64,000 nt of DNA, taken from assembly GCF_022682495.2 (NCBI RefSeq), contig NC_071398.1, forward strand, positions 83,781,193 to 83,845,192, in the 5' to 3' direction. Shown here piece after piece: positions 35,801 through 47,030 of the stretch. Numbering within the stretch: position 1 is the stretch's first letter; every line of letters starts with the position of its first letter. Source of the stretch: Desmodus rotundus. Taxonomy: Eukaryota > Chordata > Mammalia > Chiroptera > Phyllostomidae. The notes under the pieces are model-generated. The model saw only the letters and a program-made list of their open reading frames with translations, had not been told where the DNA came from and did not search any database. A program made the position numbers and the translations under genes.

Positions 35801-37449
35801 TTGAGGAGAGGGGGATTGGAATGAGGTAAATTAAAAATGCCACAAAGCCTATTTTTCTTGAATGAACACTCCTCAAATTATTGCAAGTTTTTGATTACTT
35901 CAGAGGTATGAAAAAGTTGATTTTGACAATTTTTTGCCGGCGTTCCAGTTGATTTCATGGCGGAGCAGATTCTCAGAGGTACTTCGCCATTCTGTCCTTA
36001 GGTATGTTTGAGTAGAGGCGGGTCACCCTCCAAGCCGGTTTTATCGAAGTCTAGCTCACAAGTGCCTGGTGGCTTTTCCGGGGCACAGGGATTGGTGACA
36101 CAGTGCAGGAAACTGATTCAGATGGCCATGCAGTGAAGTAAGGCCCAAGGACGTTAGCAGAAGAAAGCTATCAGAGCAGACGTTCAAAGAACCGAAAGTA
36201 AGTAAGAAATTAAGTGGACAAGGAAGATGACCTAACTGAAAACAGGAGACTTCTCCTGTGCCAGGTCTCCCCCCATCCGTCCCTTTCCCCATCCCCCATA
36301 TCACACCTCCACAGCAGAGTGCAGAGATAGTGGGGATAGGAAGCATCAGGGTGGAGAAAAGCTAACTAGCATGCTCTTGCATTACAGAAATAAAGCTGTC
36401 TTACAGTGATCTATTTTCAAAGCACTTCTCATAGGTTAGTTCATGTAATCTTATAACTGGGCACGACATGAAAAATGAGCCTCTCGATAGTGAAGTTACC
36501 CAGAGACTTAGGGCTCACAATAGGCAGTGTTTCTCCTAGCTCTTCTGACTTCCTGTCTGTTATGCTTTGCACTACTAGCTGACGAGACTGTTAGCGGAGC
36601 TTTCATAGTAAGGATGAGACAGTCAATTTGAGATGATTTCTGGAGGAGAATCTCCAGGTTGTGTCTGGCTGGATATGTGAGATTAAAAGAGAGATATCCA
36701 AGGTTTCTAGCATTGAAAGCATAACTTTAATACATCACAACTAGCCAAAATACAAAGGCCATTCTAATGTGGGAAAATAAAGATCAAGTTTCTGTTAATT
36801 CATTGAAAGAATCAGGGAACTAATTACTGAAATTTAATTTAAGCCAAAAATGTATATATTTTGCTAATTTCCACAAGGTGTCAGTAGAACTTTAAACAAT
36901 AGCAATTGTAGCAGATTTTTGGAATGGGGTGTCTGCATTTGTTAAGTATAACACAGTTGTGAGTGTATTTTTTCTACCATCAAGTTTTTTGTACTTCAGT
37001 GTCTTAACCAATTTCATATATTATCTAGAGCTATATTCAGTGTCTTTCCATCCACAGTATTATTGTCTTCCAGCCCACTGTAGGGTTACTTAACTGTAAT
37101 AATAAAGTTTTGACTTTTCAGAAGACTCAAAATATGTTGGAGAAACTGGGTCAGCAGGGGGCAGCACAGTCTTACAATGTTTAAATTTTGGTTCTTTGAA
37201 TGGACTGTTCAGAAACAGGCTGTGAAGAGTGTGGTGTATGGCTGGGGTTTTTTTTTTCAGGCTTTTCAAGCATTCACACCCTTTATTTCAAATGAAATAT
37301 TATTTGTAACCCAATATATAAAACAGACACGAGTGATATTTTACTAACAAAAATCTGATTTTACAATATTTACTTATAATGTCAAACACTGAAATTTATG
37401 GAGCTGTTTGATGAACAGAAATTTAGAATGAAATGTTTGAGATAGTACT
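35801..37449. other. Intronic sequence with a MIR relic
   Basis: Mostly unassigned. About 36405-36575 resembles a decayed MIR in sense (ttagttcatgtaatcttata; gaagttacccagagacttag). No coding sequence is supported. Confidence 0.45.
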
Positions 37450-37558
37450 GTTTTTATCTTCCATTTACAAATAAGGAAATTGAGTCTCGAGGAAATTTTA
37501 AAATATGTCTAATGTTCACAGATGGCAAAATGCCAGAGCTTACACACAGAGCCAACGT
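37450..37558 (+). mobile_element. MIR fragment
   Basis: Contains ttatcttccatttacaaata and aggaaattgagtctcgagga, the 3' half of a MIR in sense, diverged. Confidence 0.5.
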
Positions 37559-37560
37559 CT

Positions 37561-37765
37561 CCCTGACCAGTGTGGCTCAGCTGGTTGGGCATCATCCCAC
37601 AAAGTTCAATTCCTGGTCAGGGCACCTGCCTTGCTTGTGGGTTTGGTCCCTGGATAGGGCGTGTAAGGCAACCGATTGATATTTCTCTCTCACATCGATG
37701 TTTCTCTCCCTCTCTCTAAACACAGATAAAATATTTTAAAAATATTATAAAATAAATAAAAATTA
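37561..37765 (+). mobile_element. VES-type SINE, divergent subfamily
   Basis: tRNA head CCCTGACCAGTGTGGCTCAG with gttgggcatcatcccacaaa, B-box-like gttcaattcctggtcagg, body with gggtttggtccctggatagg, CTCTCTCC stretch and A-rich tail. The head differs from the commonest copies here (ttgggcatca in place of ttgagtg), so it represents another subfamily. Target duplication not obvious. Confidence 0.88.
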
Positions 37766-38139
37766 CTACATGGAAAAAATTTCCCCATTAAGAAACTTAA
37801 AAAAAAAATAGTCTCACTCCAAAGCACAGGTACCTACAATTATACAATTGCTGATAATAGGTGTTAGTCTTATTACTTCAGCCCTGAAATGCAATTCAAT
37901 TTTTTTTATTTTAATTATACAGTATATCAAAAAAGTCCAATTTGTACAGATAAGGAGTTAGCAAATCCTAACTATTTTTTAAACAGCTTGCCCAGCAATC
38001 TGCAAACAGTTCTCAATTAAATGAAATGGCAGGTGAATCTTTAGTTCAAAATAGAAATGGTAATGGATTGAACCTACGACACAAATGATAAATGCACTGG
38101 TGTTCTCAAATATGCTGGCAAGTGGTGTAACTACTACGG

Positions 38140-38290
38140 AAGTAGACAGATATTCCATGTGTTTCGATAAAGAAACTAAAGCATAGAGGCGCCATATATC
38201 TCGCCCAAGGTCACATTCCTATGATTGACAGACCCTGGTAGCCTGACGCCAGAGTTAGCTTTCCTTACCAGTATAGCGTACTAGCTCTAT
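38140..38290 (+). mobile_element. MIR fragment
   Basis: Contains aaagaaactaaagcatagag, cgcccaaggtcacattccta and gtagcctgacgccagagtta, the 3' half of a MIR in sense. Confidence 0.6.
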
Positions 38291-38330
38291 TTTAATACTC
38301 ATTTGTGTGCATGTTGTTATTTTAGTTTTT

Positions 38331-38516
38331 TAAAGATTTTTTAGAGCGGGGAAAGGAGGGAGAAAGAGAGAGAAACATCACTGTGTGGTTGACTCTTGCG
38401 TGCCTCCCACTGGGGACCTGGCCCGGAACCCAGGCATGTGCCCTGACTGGGAATCATTCAGACGACCTTTGGTTCACAGGCCGGCACTCAATCCACTGAG
38501 CCTCACTAGCTAGGAC
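38331..38516 (-). mobile_element. VES SINE, full length
   Basis: Minus strand: decayed head (gtcctagctagtgaggctca), ggttgcgtg-free body with cctgggttccgggccaggtc and CT stretch. Flanked by a perfect 14-bp duplication, ttattttagttttt, at 38317-38330 and 38517-38530. Confidence 0.94.
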
Positions 38517-38530
38517 TTATTTTAGTTTTT

Positions 38531-39464
38531 AAATGTGCTTTAAATAGTTAAAACTATGTTTTAAAAATGAAATTTGCACGTTCTACTAACTACAGTTTGA
38601 AAACCAGTAACCTGTATATAATAGAATATAATCCAAAATTTAGAAGGCATTTAAAAGTAACTTTGGTCTGTTATTTTCTAATTATCATTCTATTATTTTT
38701 CCAATAGTAAATATATATATTTCTTAAGGACAGTAGCAAATCATCTCAGTTAAAACAAACTAAAGGGAACGTTTAAGACATTTTGGGATATACTAACTTA
38801 GTCAGATACCATAAACATAGGAATAACTATGATTCTAGAACTCTGTAAGCTTAGTGATTGATTTTTAAAAGCTCTCAACTTACCCAGGTTACCTCGTATA
38901 TGTCAGGGTATTTCTGGGGTGCAGTCTGTACTACTTCGGCAACCCAGTTATGCGTTGCCAGTGACTCAGATATCTCAGAGAAAGAAAGCTTTTCAATTTT
39001 CAAAAATGTGATAGACGAGTGAGAAGGCAGGGAAGTTAGCAACATTAATTTTGAAAGAAGTCATAGTTCTTAATATGTGCTAAAGCAGTGGGGTTATGAA
39101 AATCTTACACAGTTACTGTAACATGTTTCTAGATCTCCAAGATTGATTATAGGAAGTCAGATATTTTTAGTCTGTGTTTTGCTGCAGGGTAAACTTTACA
39201 GTTTTCGGCATAAGATGTAAAATGTACACAAAGTACAAGTACTGTCTCAAGAAGAGACCTGTGTCACTGACAACAAAGTAAACTGTGACCTCTGCCCAAG
39301 CACTTGGTCGTGTCACATGTTCGGCCTTACGTTGTTTTTCTCAGATGTGGATCTGAGCATGGGACTCCCCAGTTCAAAACGCTGCTCTTGCTGTCCACTG
39401 CTGATACAGTAGGTCCCGCTTTCCTTGCCACCACATTTCGCGTCTTTCACAATTTATGATTTTC
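38531..39464. other. Intronic sequence without recognised elements
   Basis: AT-rich intronic DNA; no gene, RNA or repeat family supported. Confidence 0.4.
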
Positions 39465-39639
39465 CTTCAATAATGTTAAGTACCTGCTGAGTGATAGGCA
39501 CGGCACCAATTTGGGGGCGTACAGCGATACATAAAAACAAAGATTTGGTCCTCAAGTGATTTACAGTCCGGTAGGAAACACGAAGTAAAGGTTACAGTGC
39601 ATATGGTAAGTCTCCGATAGAAATGTTCCCTAGTGCTAG

Positions 39640-40010
39640 GCGAGTGAAATTTGGCCTCATCCTTCCTTTGTAGCTACATTTTCCACCTCTTTCCCCACAT
39701 ACACCAGCCACATTGGATCAATTTACATTTAAAACGTGCTGTCTACTCTTGGGCCTTAGTTATCCTCTCTGTCTGAAATGTCTGTCCCTGTGCCTATTGA
39801 AATCCTTTTAGGCCACTTTAAATATCTCTCTTCTCAGGAATATAGTTCCTGATACCCCAGAGTTAATCACATCCACTTATATTCTCCCATAAACCCTCTC
39901 AAGGCATTTTTATCACTGTCTGCCTTGAAATCAATTCACACCTTCCTTAGTACAATGCCTCGTGCCCAGCAGACATTCCACAAACTTTTATACTGCCGAG
40001 TTTCCAAATA
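39640..40010 (+). mobile_element. L2 (LINE-2) 3'-end relic
   Basis: Typical order of an L2 end in sense: ctctgtctgaaatgtctgtc, tgaaatccttttaggccact, cttctcaggaatatagttcc, then gtacaatgcctcgtgcccag and cagacattccacaaac. A further MIR/L2-like scrap lies just before it at about 39465-39590. Confidence 0.65.
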
Positions 40011-40662
40011 GCTGTTTTTGTTTCCTTCTATACTGTCTCTTCAGTGTGATAAACAGTATATTTTCTATTAATCACTTTTTGCAACTAGCCTGAACTCTGG
40101 TCACAAATTAAATTACAACTCAATTGTGAGATCGGTAAGAGTGTTTCTAAAATTTATTAAACTGAGAATACAAATACTAGGTACAGGGGTGTAATGGACA
40201 CTGTTCATTTCCTACCAGTTTACTATCCTCATTACTTTTGCCTTAAGTGACATTCTGTTTTGTTCAGGTAGCCAAACCTAGGCTATGAGGGTTTCCAAAG
40301 AAGACATTACCAGCCCCCCTTGAAGGTGAACTCACATTTAAAAAATAAAGTATAGGCATAAAGAAATGATCCACCATGAATGACAGCAGACCCCAAAAAT
40401 AAGTATATTGGCATCTCTAGGACATGAATTAATAGCACACTGTGAAAGAGATTATAAAATAAATGTGCTTTAAATGAATAAAGAGCTAAAAGAAGTAATA
40501 AAAACCAGAAGAAAGCAACATGACAATATGGGAAAAGAGACAGATTTAAATAATTACCATATGGAACTTCAGGAATGAAAAATGGAATTCTTAAAAATAG
40601 AATCAATGAGAAATATGAATAAAGGGTAAGGGGAATGGAGGATGGAATGAGAATGTTAAGTA

Positions 40663-43124
40663 TTTTTTTTTGCATTTTTTAAATATTTTATTGATTTTGC
40701 TATTAACAGTTGTCCTGATTTTTCCCCCTCTGTCCCCCTCAAACCAGCAACCCCCCACTCCCTCAGGCAGTCCTTCCACCATTGTCATGTCCTTGCGTCA
40801 TGCGTGTAAGTTCTTTGGCTACTTCATTTCCTGTACTGTACTTTACATGCCCATGGCTATTCTGTAACTACCTATTCACACTCCTTAGTCCCCTCACCTC
40901 TTCTCCCATTCAACCACAGCCTCCTCGGGTCCCATCTGGCAACCATCAAAATGTTCTCTGTATCCATAGTTCTCTCTTGGTTCTTCTTATTTGCTTGGTT
41001 TGTTTTTTAGGTTCAGTTGTTGATAGATTTGTAATTTTGCCATTTTATTGTTCATAGTTTTGGTCTTCTTTTTCTTACATAAGTCCCTTTAACATTTCAT
41101 ATAAAAATGGTTTGGTGATGATAAACTCCTTTAGTTTTTTTTCTTGTCTCAGAAGCTCTTTATCTGCCCTTTGATTCTAAATGATAGCTTTGCTGGGTAG
41201 AGCAGTCTTGGCCGTAGGCCCCTGCTTCATGACTTTGAATATGTCTTGCCAATCCCTGCTAGTTTCTCCTGAGAAATCAGTTGACAGTCTTATGGGAACT
41301 CCCCTATAGGTAACTAACTTGCTTTCTCTTGCTGCTTTAAAGATTCTCTCTTTATCTTCAATCTTTAGCATTTTAATTATGTTGTGTCTTGGATTGCGCC
41401 TCTTTGCATCCATCTTGTTTGGGACTTTCTGTGCTTCCTGGACTTACATGTCTATTTCCTTTGCCAAATTAGGGACATTTTCTTTCATTATTTTTTAAAA
41501 TAGATTTCCAATTTCTTGCTTTTTCTCTTCTCCTTCTGGCACCATATGATGTGAATGGTGAATGGTGGACCTTTTGAAGTTGTCACAGAAGCTGCTTATA
41601 CTGTCCTCGGAGGGGGTTTTTATTCTTTTTTCTTCTTGTTGTTATGATAGGTTGGTTTTTGCTTCCTTGTGTTCCAAATCATTGATGTGATTCTCGCCTT
41701 CAGCCACTCTACTATTGTTTCCCTGTAAATTGTTCTTTATTTCAATTAGTGTATCCTTCATTTCTGACTGGATCCTTTTTATGCTCTTAAGCTCTTCACC
41801 AAGTTCCTTGAACATCCTTACAACCAGTGTTTTGACCTCTGCATCTGGTAGACTGCTTATCTCCATTTCATTTAGCTCTTTTTCTGGAGTTTTGTTCTGT
41901 TCTTTCGTTTGGACCATGTTTCTTTGTCTCCTCATTTTAGCAGCCTCTCTGTGTTTGTTTCTGTGTATCAGGTAGAGCTACTTTGACTCCATGTGTTAGC
42001 AGTGTGCTCTAATGTAGTAGGTGTCCTGTAGGGTCCAGTGGTACAGCCTCCCCTATCACCCAAGGTGGGTACCTGAGGTGCACCCTTCATGTGGGCTGAG
42101 TACACTCTCCTCTAGTAGTTGAGCCTTGGTTGCTTTTGGCAGATCAATAGAAGGGATTTATCCAGGCCAGTCAGCTGCAAGGATTGGCTATGACCCCTTA
42201 CCACCAAACTATGCCCTTCATGGAGAATCAGCTGTGCAGGGGCAGGTGGTGGTTCTCTGACGTGGTCTGTAGCTGGCCCTGGGGTTTCCCGTGCTGTGTA
42301 GGCCAAGGTCAGCCCCAACCTGTGTTTTGCCTGTGGCCACCCTGCCTGAGCTATAGAGCAATCTGAGATGGCTGATACTTATGCTGGGCTTGGAGATTCC
42401 CAGGTGAAGCAAAGCTGTGAATTGAGGCTAGCTGCTGCCAGTGCAGGGCCTGGGGCTCACTGGGGCTGGCTGTTGCTTGTTTGATAAGATTTAGGAAGTT
42501 GTGTAGCATGAGCCAAGAACAGCCACTCACATGGAAAAGCAGCTTGGGTAGGCCCATGATCTCCAAGGTGAGTCAAACATTGTTAGCCAGGTTGATGGAG
42601 TCTCAGATATGACACCAGCTTGTCAGCTTTGTGGGGAGAGGGTTTACAAAAGGGACAATGGCCTCTATTCGCCTTGATACCAGATACTTCAATTTCTCCC
42701 TGTATACCACTGGTGCCTTTCAAGCTGATACCCTGGTGCTGGAGCTCAGTGGGAATGAGCCTGAGTAGGTGATTCCATGTGTGGGTTCTTTTAAGAGGAA
42801 CTGCTTGGGGCTCCAGAAGTTTTTTCCACCAACTCCATACCCCCTGGTTTTTGCAGCCAGAAGTTGTGGGGACTTATCTTCTTGGCACAGAACCCTGGGC
42901 TGGGGGTCCTGGTGTGGGTCTGGGACTCCTTGCTCCTGAGGTATCCCTCCCAAATTTTTATTCACCATATTTAAGGAGGGACCAGCCTATGTGTCTGCAC
43001 CCCTCCTACCAGTCTGGGTGGATATGGTCTCTTTAATTCTGTAGTTGTCAGACTTCCATTCAACTTGATTTCTATTGGTTCTGAGTGATGGTTGTTACAT
43101 ATTTTAGTTGTAATTTTGATGTGA
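40663..43124 (-). mobile_element. HAL1 copy D, nearly complete, long-leader type
   Basis: Antisense, about 2.46 kb. From 43124 leftward: a leader of about 1.2 kb, then ORF1. Its N-terminal part is open at 41935-41642 (MRRQRNMVQTKEQNKTPEKE, then a charged coiled-coil-like region), and its C-terminal part at 41413-41177 includes RHNIIKMLKIEDKERI and KLVTYRGVPIRLSTDFS. ORF1 ends near 41085. The tail of about 0.4 kb ends with the complement of ggacaactgttaatagcaaa and a poly-T at 40663. No ORF2. Frameshifts separate the ORF1 pieces. It lies inside an older sense-strand L1. Confidence 0.9.
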
Positions 43125-43559
43125 TAGTATGAAGAGGAGAGCTATGTCTACCTACCAAATTTATTTTCTTATAATAACTTCAGAATGAGGGACTGGAGAA
43201 AATGAGAGGCAGTATTTGAAATACATAGTAGGTCATCAGATTGAGAAAGCACAAGCTTTAATCAGGATTATAAAAAATGATTCCACACCTATAAAAATTA
43301 CAGCAAAAAGACGAAGCACCAAAAAGATAATAGTAACCACAGAGAAAATATAAGGGAACAACAATTAGTCTAGCACAAGGCTTCTCAACAGCCTCGAAGA
43401 CCAAAGGCAGTGGTACAATATCTTTGAGGTGCCAAGGCAAATGAACCACCAACACCTAAATTATCTTTTAAGGGAGAGGGCAAACTCCAGATATATTCAG
43501 GGAAACACCAAGAGAGTTTACCACTCACAGATCATTGCTGGAATAATTACTGAAGCATA

Positions 43560-44242
43560 TGAGGGTTGTCCAGAAGGTATGCAGCCAGGTAATATGGAAA
43601 ATAGAGACATTTATTGAAGAAGAACAAGGTACAAGGAACATTGTACACTGGACAGTGACACCTCAGTCCCCTTCAAAGTAGGCACATTGGGACCTCACAC
43701 AGTTCTCCCAGGGCCCATCAGCTGCCTCATCATATTTTTCCTGAATCTCATTTCATCGACAGTCTGAAATGTCTTCCTATTCAAAGGTGATTTTAGTTTG
43801 GGGAAAAACCAGAAGTCACAGAGTACCAAATCTCACCTGTAGGGGGGGCTGAGTCACATGGGTGATTTGATGTTTCACTAAAAACGTCTGCATGAGACAT
43901 GATCATGAGCAGGTACATTGTCGTGACAAAGCTGACAATCACCGGTTGCCCATAGCTGTGGTCTTCTGAATCGTCTGAATAGTTTCCATGGAAGAACGTT
44001 CAGGTTAATACAAAGTTTGATGCAGATTTGTTGCTGTACTCAGTCATCATAAATGTGACAGCCACACAGCATGCATGCTCACTCAGTGGTGTCCTCCCCT
44101 CCCCACTGACCAGTACAGTGAAGTCTCATTGTTCACAAACACACATTCCAGTCCACTCTCCTTGGCTGCCAGGTTACAGCGATGTTGCACAAACTGTTCT
44201 CATTATATTAACAGTGGTTGGACTTTTTCTGGACAGCCCTCA
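43560..44242 (-). mobile_element. Mariner deletion derivative, copy 2
   Basis: Inverted repeats TGAGGGTTGTCCAGAA (left) and gactttttctggacagccct (right), with TA at 43558-43559 and 44243-44244. On the minus strand it aligns end to end with copy 1 (31538-32198), including the same internal deletion point (ctatgggcaaccggtgat). It lacks the middle of the transposase and has stops. 683 bp. Confidence 0.92.
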
Positions 44243-44510
44243 TATACTTTTATTAAGAAAAACATTGCATTCAAAAGAAGGAAATGAGATGGAAGAAGTG
44301 ATGATAAACCAAGAGTTTGTTAAACATGTTGAGAATCTAAATAAGCAGAAATGTATCAAGCAGGAAAATACTACTAAGAATATGGAAGATTTGAGTAACA
44401 CTTAACAAATTAGATTTATGGGTATATGTGGGACCTCTAAGGAGAACTGTTACAAATGTCAACCATATGCTAGGCCACGAAAGAAGTCTCCAAAAATATA
44501 AAAAAATCAA

Positions 44511-46457
44511 ACTTCCGGTCAAGATAGAGGTGCAGGTAAACATGCTTTGCCTCCTCGTGCAATCACAGAAGGAATTACAACTAGACCTCAAAACAAATAA
44601 CACCCAGAACAGAAAATCAGGCTGTATGGAAGTCTGACAACCAAAGACTTAAAGAAGCCACATTCATCCAGACAGGTAAGAGGGTAGAGGTGTGGAGATG
44701 GGCAGAGAGGTGCGGGGATGCAATGTGGCATGGAGAGGTGTCAGCGGCGGAATGGGTGGTCTCACATTCATGTGTGGTGGATAAAAATTGGAAGGGATAC
44801 CTTGGGAACAAGGGACCACAAGCCCAGTGTTCCAGTGCCAGGAAGATAAATCCCCTTAACTTCTGGCTGTAAAAAACAGTGGGGGTTGGGGCAGCAGAAG
44901 AAAGTGCCAGATTTTCAGGAGACTCCATTTAAAGGGCCTGCATGGACTGCAAACATACATAGACCTACCCTCTGTGGGATTCAACACCGGGGCAACTGGA
45001 CTGGCAGCTCCAGAAGCCAGGCAGCCCCATTGTACCCTCTCTGAGCCCTCTCCCTGCACACAGAGCCATAAAATGGTAAAGCAGGTTGCCCCACCCTGGT
45101 GATTACCTGAGGCTCTGCCTCACACAAGTTACAGGTGCCTTTTCTGCAATAGGCCATGCTACTAAGAAGGAGTCAAAGCATCTCTACCTAAACACAGAAA
45201 CAAACACAGGGAGGCTGCCAATTTGAGATCTCAAAGAAATATGACCCAAATAAAAGAACAGAACAGAACTCCAAAAAAAAAAAAAGAACTAAACAAAGTG
45301 GAGATAACCAAACTACCAGACACGGACTTCAAAACACTGGTTATCTAGATGCTCAAGGAACTAATTGAGTCCAGGAACAAAATAAGACGCAGGAAGAAAC
45401 AAGAGTTGCACTAAGTGAAATAAAGGAAAATCTACAGGGAACCAACATCGGAAGGGATGAAGCCATGATTCAAATCAACAATTTGGAACATAAAGAAGAA
45501 ATAAGCATTCATCCAGAACAGCAAGAAGAAAACAATTAAAAAAAAAAAACAAGGATAATATAAGGTGCCTCTGAGACATCTCCAAATTACCAACATCTGA
45601 ATCATAGGATTGCCACAAGGAGAAGAGGAAGAACAAGAAATTGAAAAATTATTTGAAAAAATAATGAAAGAAAACTTCCCTAATTTGGTGAAGGAGACAG
45701 ACATGCAAGTCCAGGAAACACAGAGAGACCCACATATGTCGGACCCAAAAAGGACCACACCAAGACACATCATAATTAAAATGCCAAAGGTTAAAAATAA
45801 AGAGAGAATCTTAAAGCAGCAAGAGAAAAGCAGAGGGTTACCTACAAAGGAGTTCCAATAAGACTGTCAGCTAATTTCTCAAAAGAAAATTTGCAGGCAA
45901 GAAGTATTCAAAGTGATGAAAAGCAAGGACCTACAGCCAAGATTGCTCTATCCAGCAAAGCTATCATTTAGAATGGAAGGATAAAGTGCTTCCCAGACAA
46001 GGTAAAGCCAAAGGAATTCATCGTCATGAAGCCATTATTACATGAAATGTTAAAGGGACTTATCTAAGAAAAAGAAGATCACAACTATGAACATTAAAAT
46101 GGTAACAAACTCACCAACAACTGAATCTAAAATATAAAAACAAAAATAAACTAAGGAAAGAACACAGGAACACCGTCATAGTAGGGATAATTTGGAGGGT
46201 TATCAGCTGAGAGGGAGAAGGGAGAGAATGGGGGAAATGGTTCAGGGAATAAGAAGCATAATTGGTAGGAACAAAATAGGAGAATGTTAAGAATATTACA
46301 GGAAAGGAAGAAACCAAAGAACTTACATGCATAACCTGTGGACATGAACCAAGGAGAGGAATTGTTGGAGGGAAGGGGGGTACCTGGCAGAGTGTGGCAA
46401 AGGAAAAAAATTGAGACAACTGTAACAACACAATCAGTAAAATACACTTTTTAAAAG
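44511..46457 (+). mobile_element. HAL1 copy E, short-leader type
   Basis: Starts ACTTCCGGTCAAGATAGAGG, matching copy A. The leader is about 0.74 kb and lacks a block of about 0.6 kb present in copies D and F; A has the same deletion. ORF1 begins near 45251. An open C-terminal part (45610-45861) reads RHIIIKMPKVKNKERIL. ORF1 ends near 46065 with gaaatgttaaagggacttat, and the tail runs about 0.4 kb to gagacaactgtaacaacaca and an A-rich end. No ORF2; not coding-competent. Confidence 0.88.
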
Positions 46458-46599
46458 ACGCATTACCATCAAAGAAATTCAATCAGTAGTACAAAGAATC
46501 TCATGAAAGAGAAAAATGACAGATGGTTGAGTTTCAAAGGGGAGTTTTACCCAACATCAGTGAATATATAACACTCTTAGAATAATATGTATTTGATGA

Positions 46600-46626
46600 A
46601 ATATATATATATATGTATATATATGT
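46600..46626. repeat. (AT)n / TATG microsatellite
   Basis: A run of AT dinucleotides with interspersed GTAT units. Confidence 0.9.
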
Positions 46627-46761
46627 GTTTATATATGTTTGTGCATATGTGTATTTTTTGCTGAATTCAATTTCACAGTGTTTGGGATTTCTCCATGTTT
46701 ATAAAGAGGATTGGTTTATCATTGTTTCTTATATTCTTTTTCAGTTGATATCAGAATTACA

Positions 46762-46984
46762 AAAATTTTTTTAAGATTTTATTTATTTATTTTTAGACAA
46801 AGGGGAAGGGAGAAGGGGGGAGAGAAACATCGATGCATGAAAGAAACGTCAGTTGGTTGCCCCTCATTCCCCGAACAGGCTGACCTGGCCCACAACCCTG
46901 GCACGTGCCCTGACCTGGTATCCAACTGATGACCTTTCGATTTGCAGGACAACACCCAAGTCACTGAGCCACTCCAGTTAGGGC
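46762..46984 (-). mobile_element. VES SINE, subfamily like 28090
   Basis: Minus strand: head gccctaactggagtggctca, then gacttgggtgttgtcctgca as in the 28090 copy, body with gccagggttgtgggccaggt and a tail of TTTATTT type on the plus strand. A short duplication aattaca flanks it (46755-46761 and 46987-46993 region). Confidence 0.85.
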
Positions 46985-47030
46985 AAAATTACACGAGTCT
47001 CAAAAGGAAAGTTGGGTACTTTTTCTTTTC

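Larger units (their letters stand above)
40313..44505 (+). mobile_element. Ancient L1 (ORF1 and ORF2 parts), sense, split by HAL1 D and a mariner
   Basis: Three outer pieces: 40313-40662 (decayed ORF1 start, gaagaaagcaacatgacaat, ggatggaatgagaatgttaa), 43125-43559 (ORF1 end, atagtaaccacagagaaaat, aaggcttctcaacagcctcg) and 44243-44505 (a further L1 part, aaccatatgctaggccacga). Reading resumes in order across both interruptions, so HAL1 copy D and mariner copy 2 each inserted into this older element. Confidence 0.7.
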
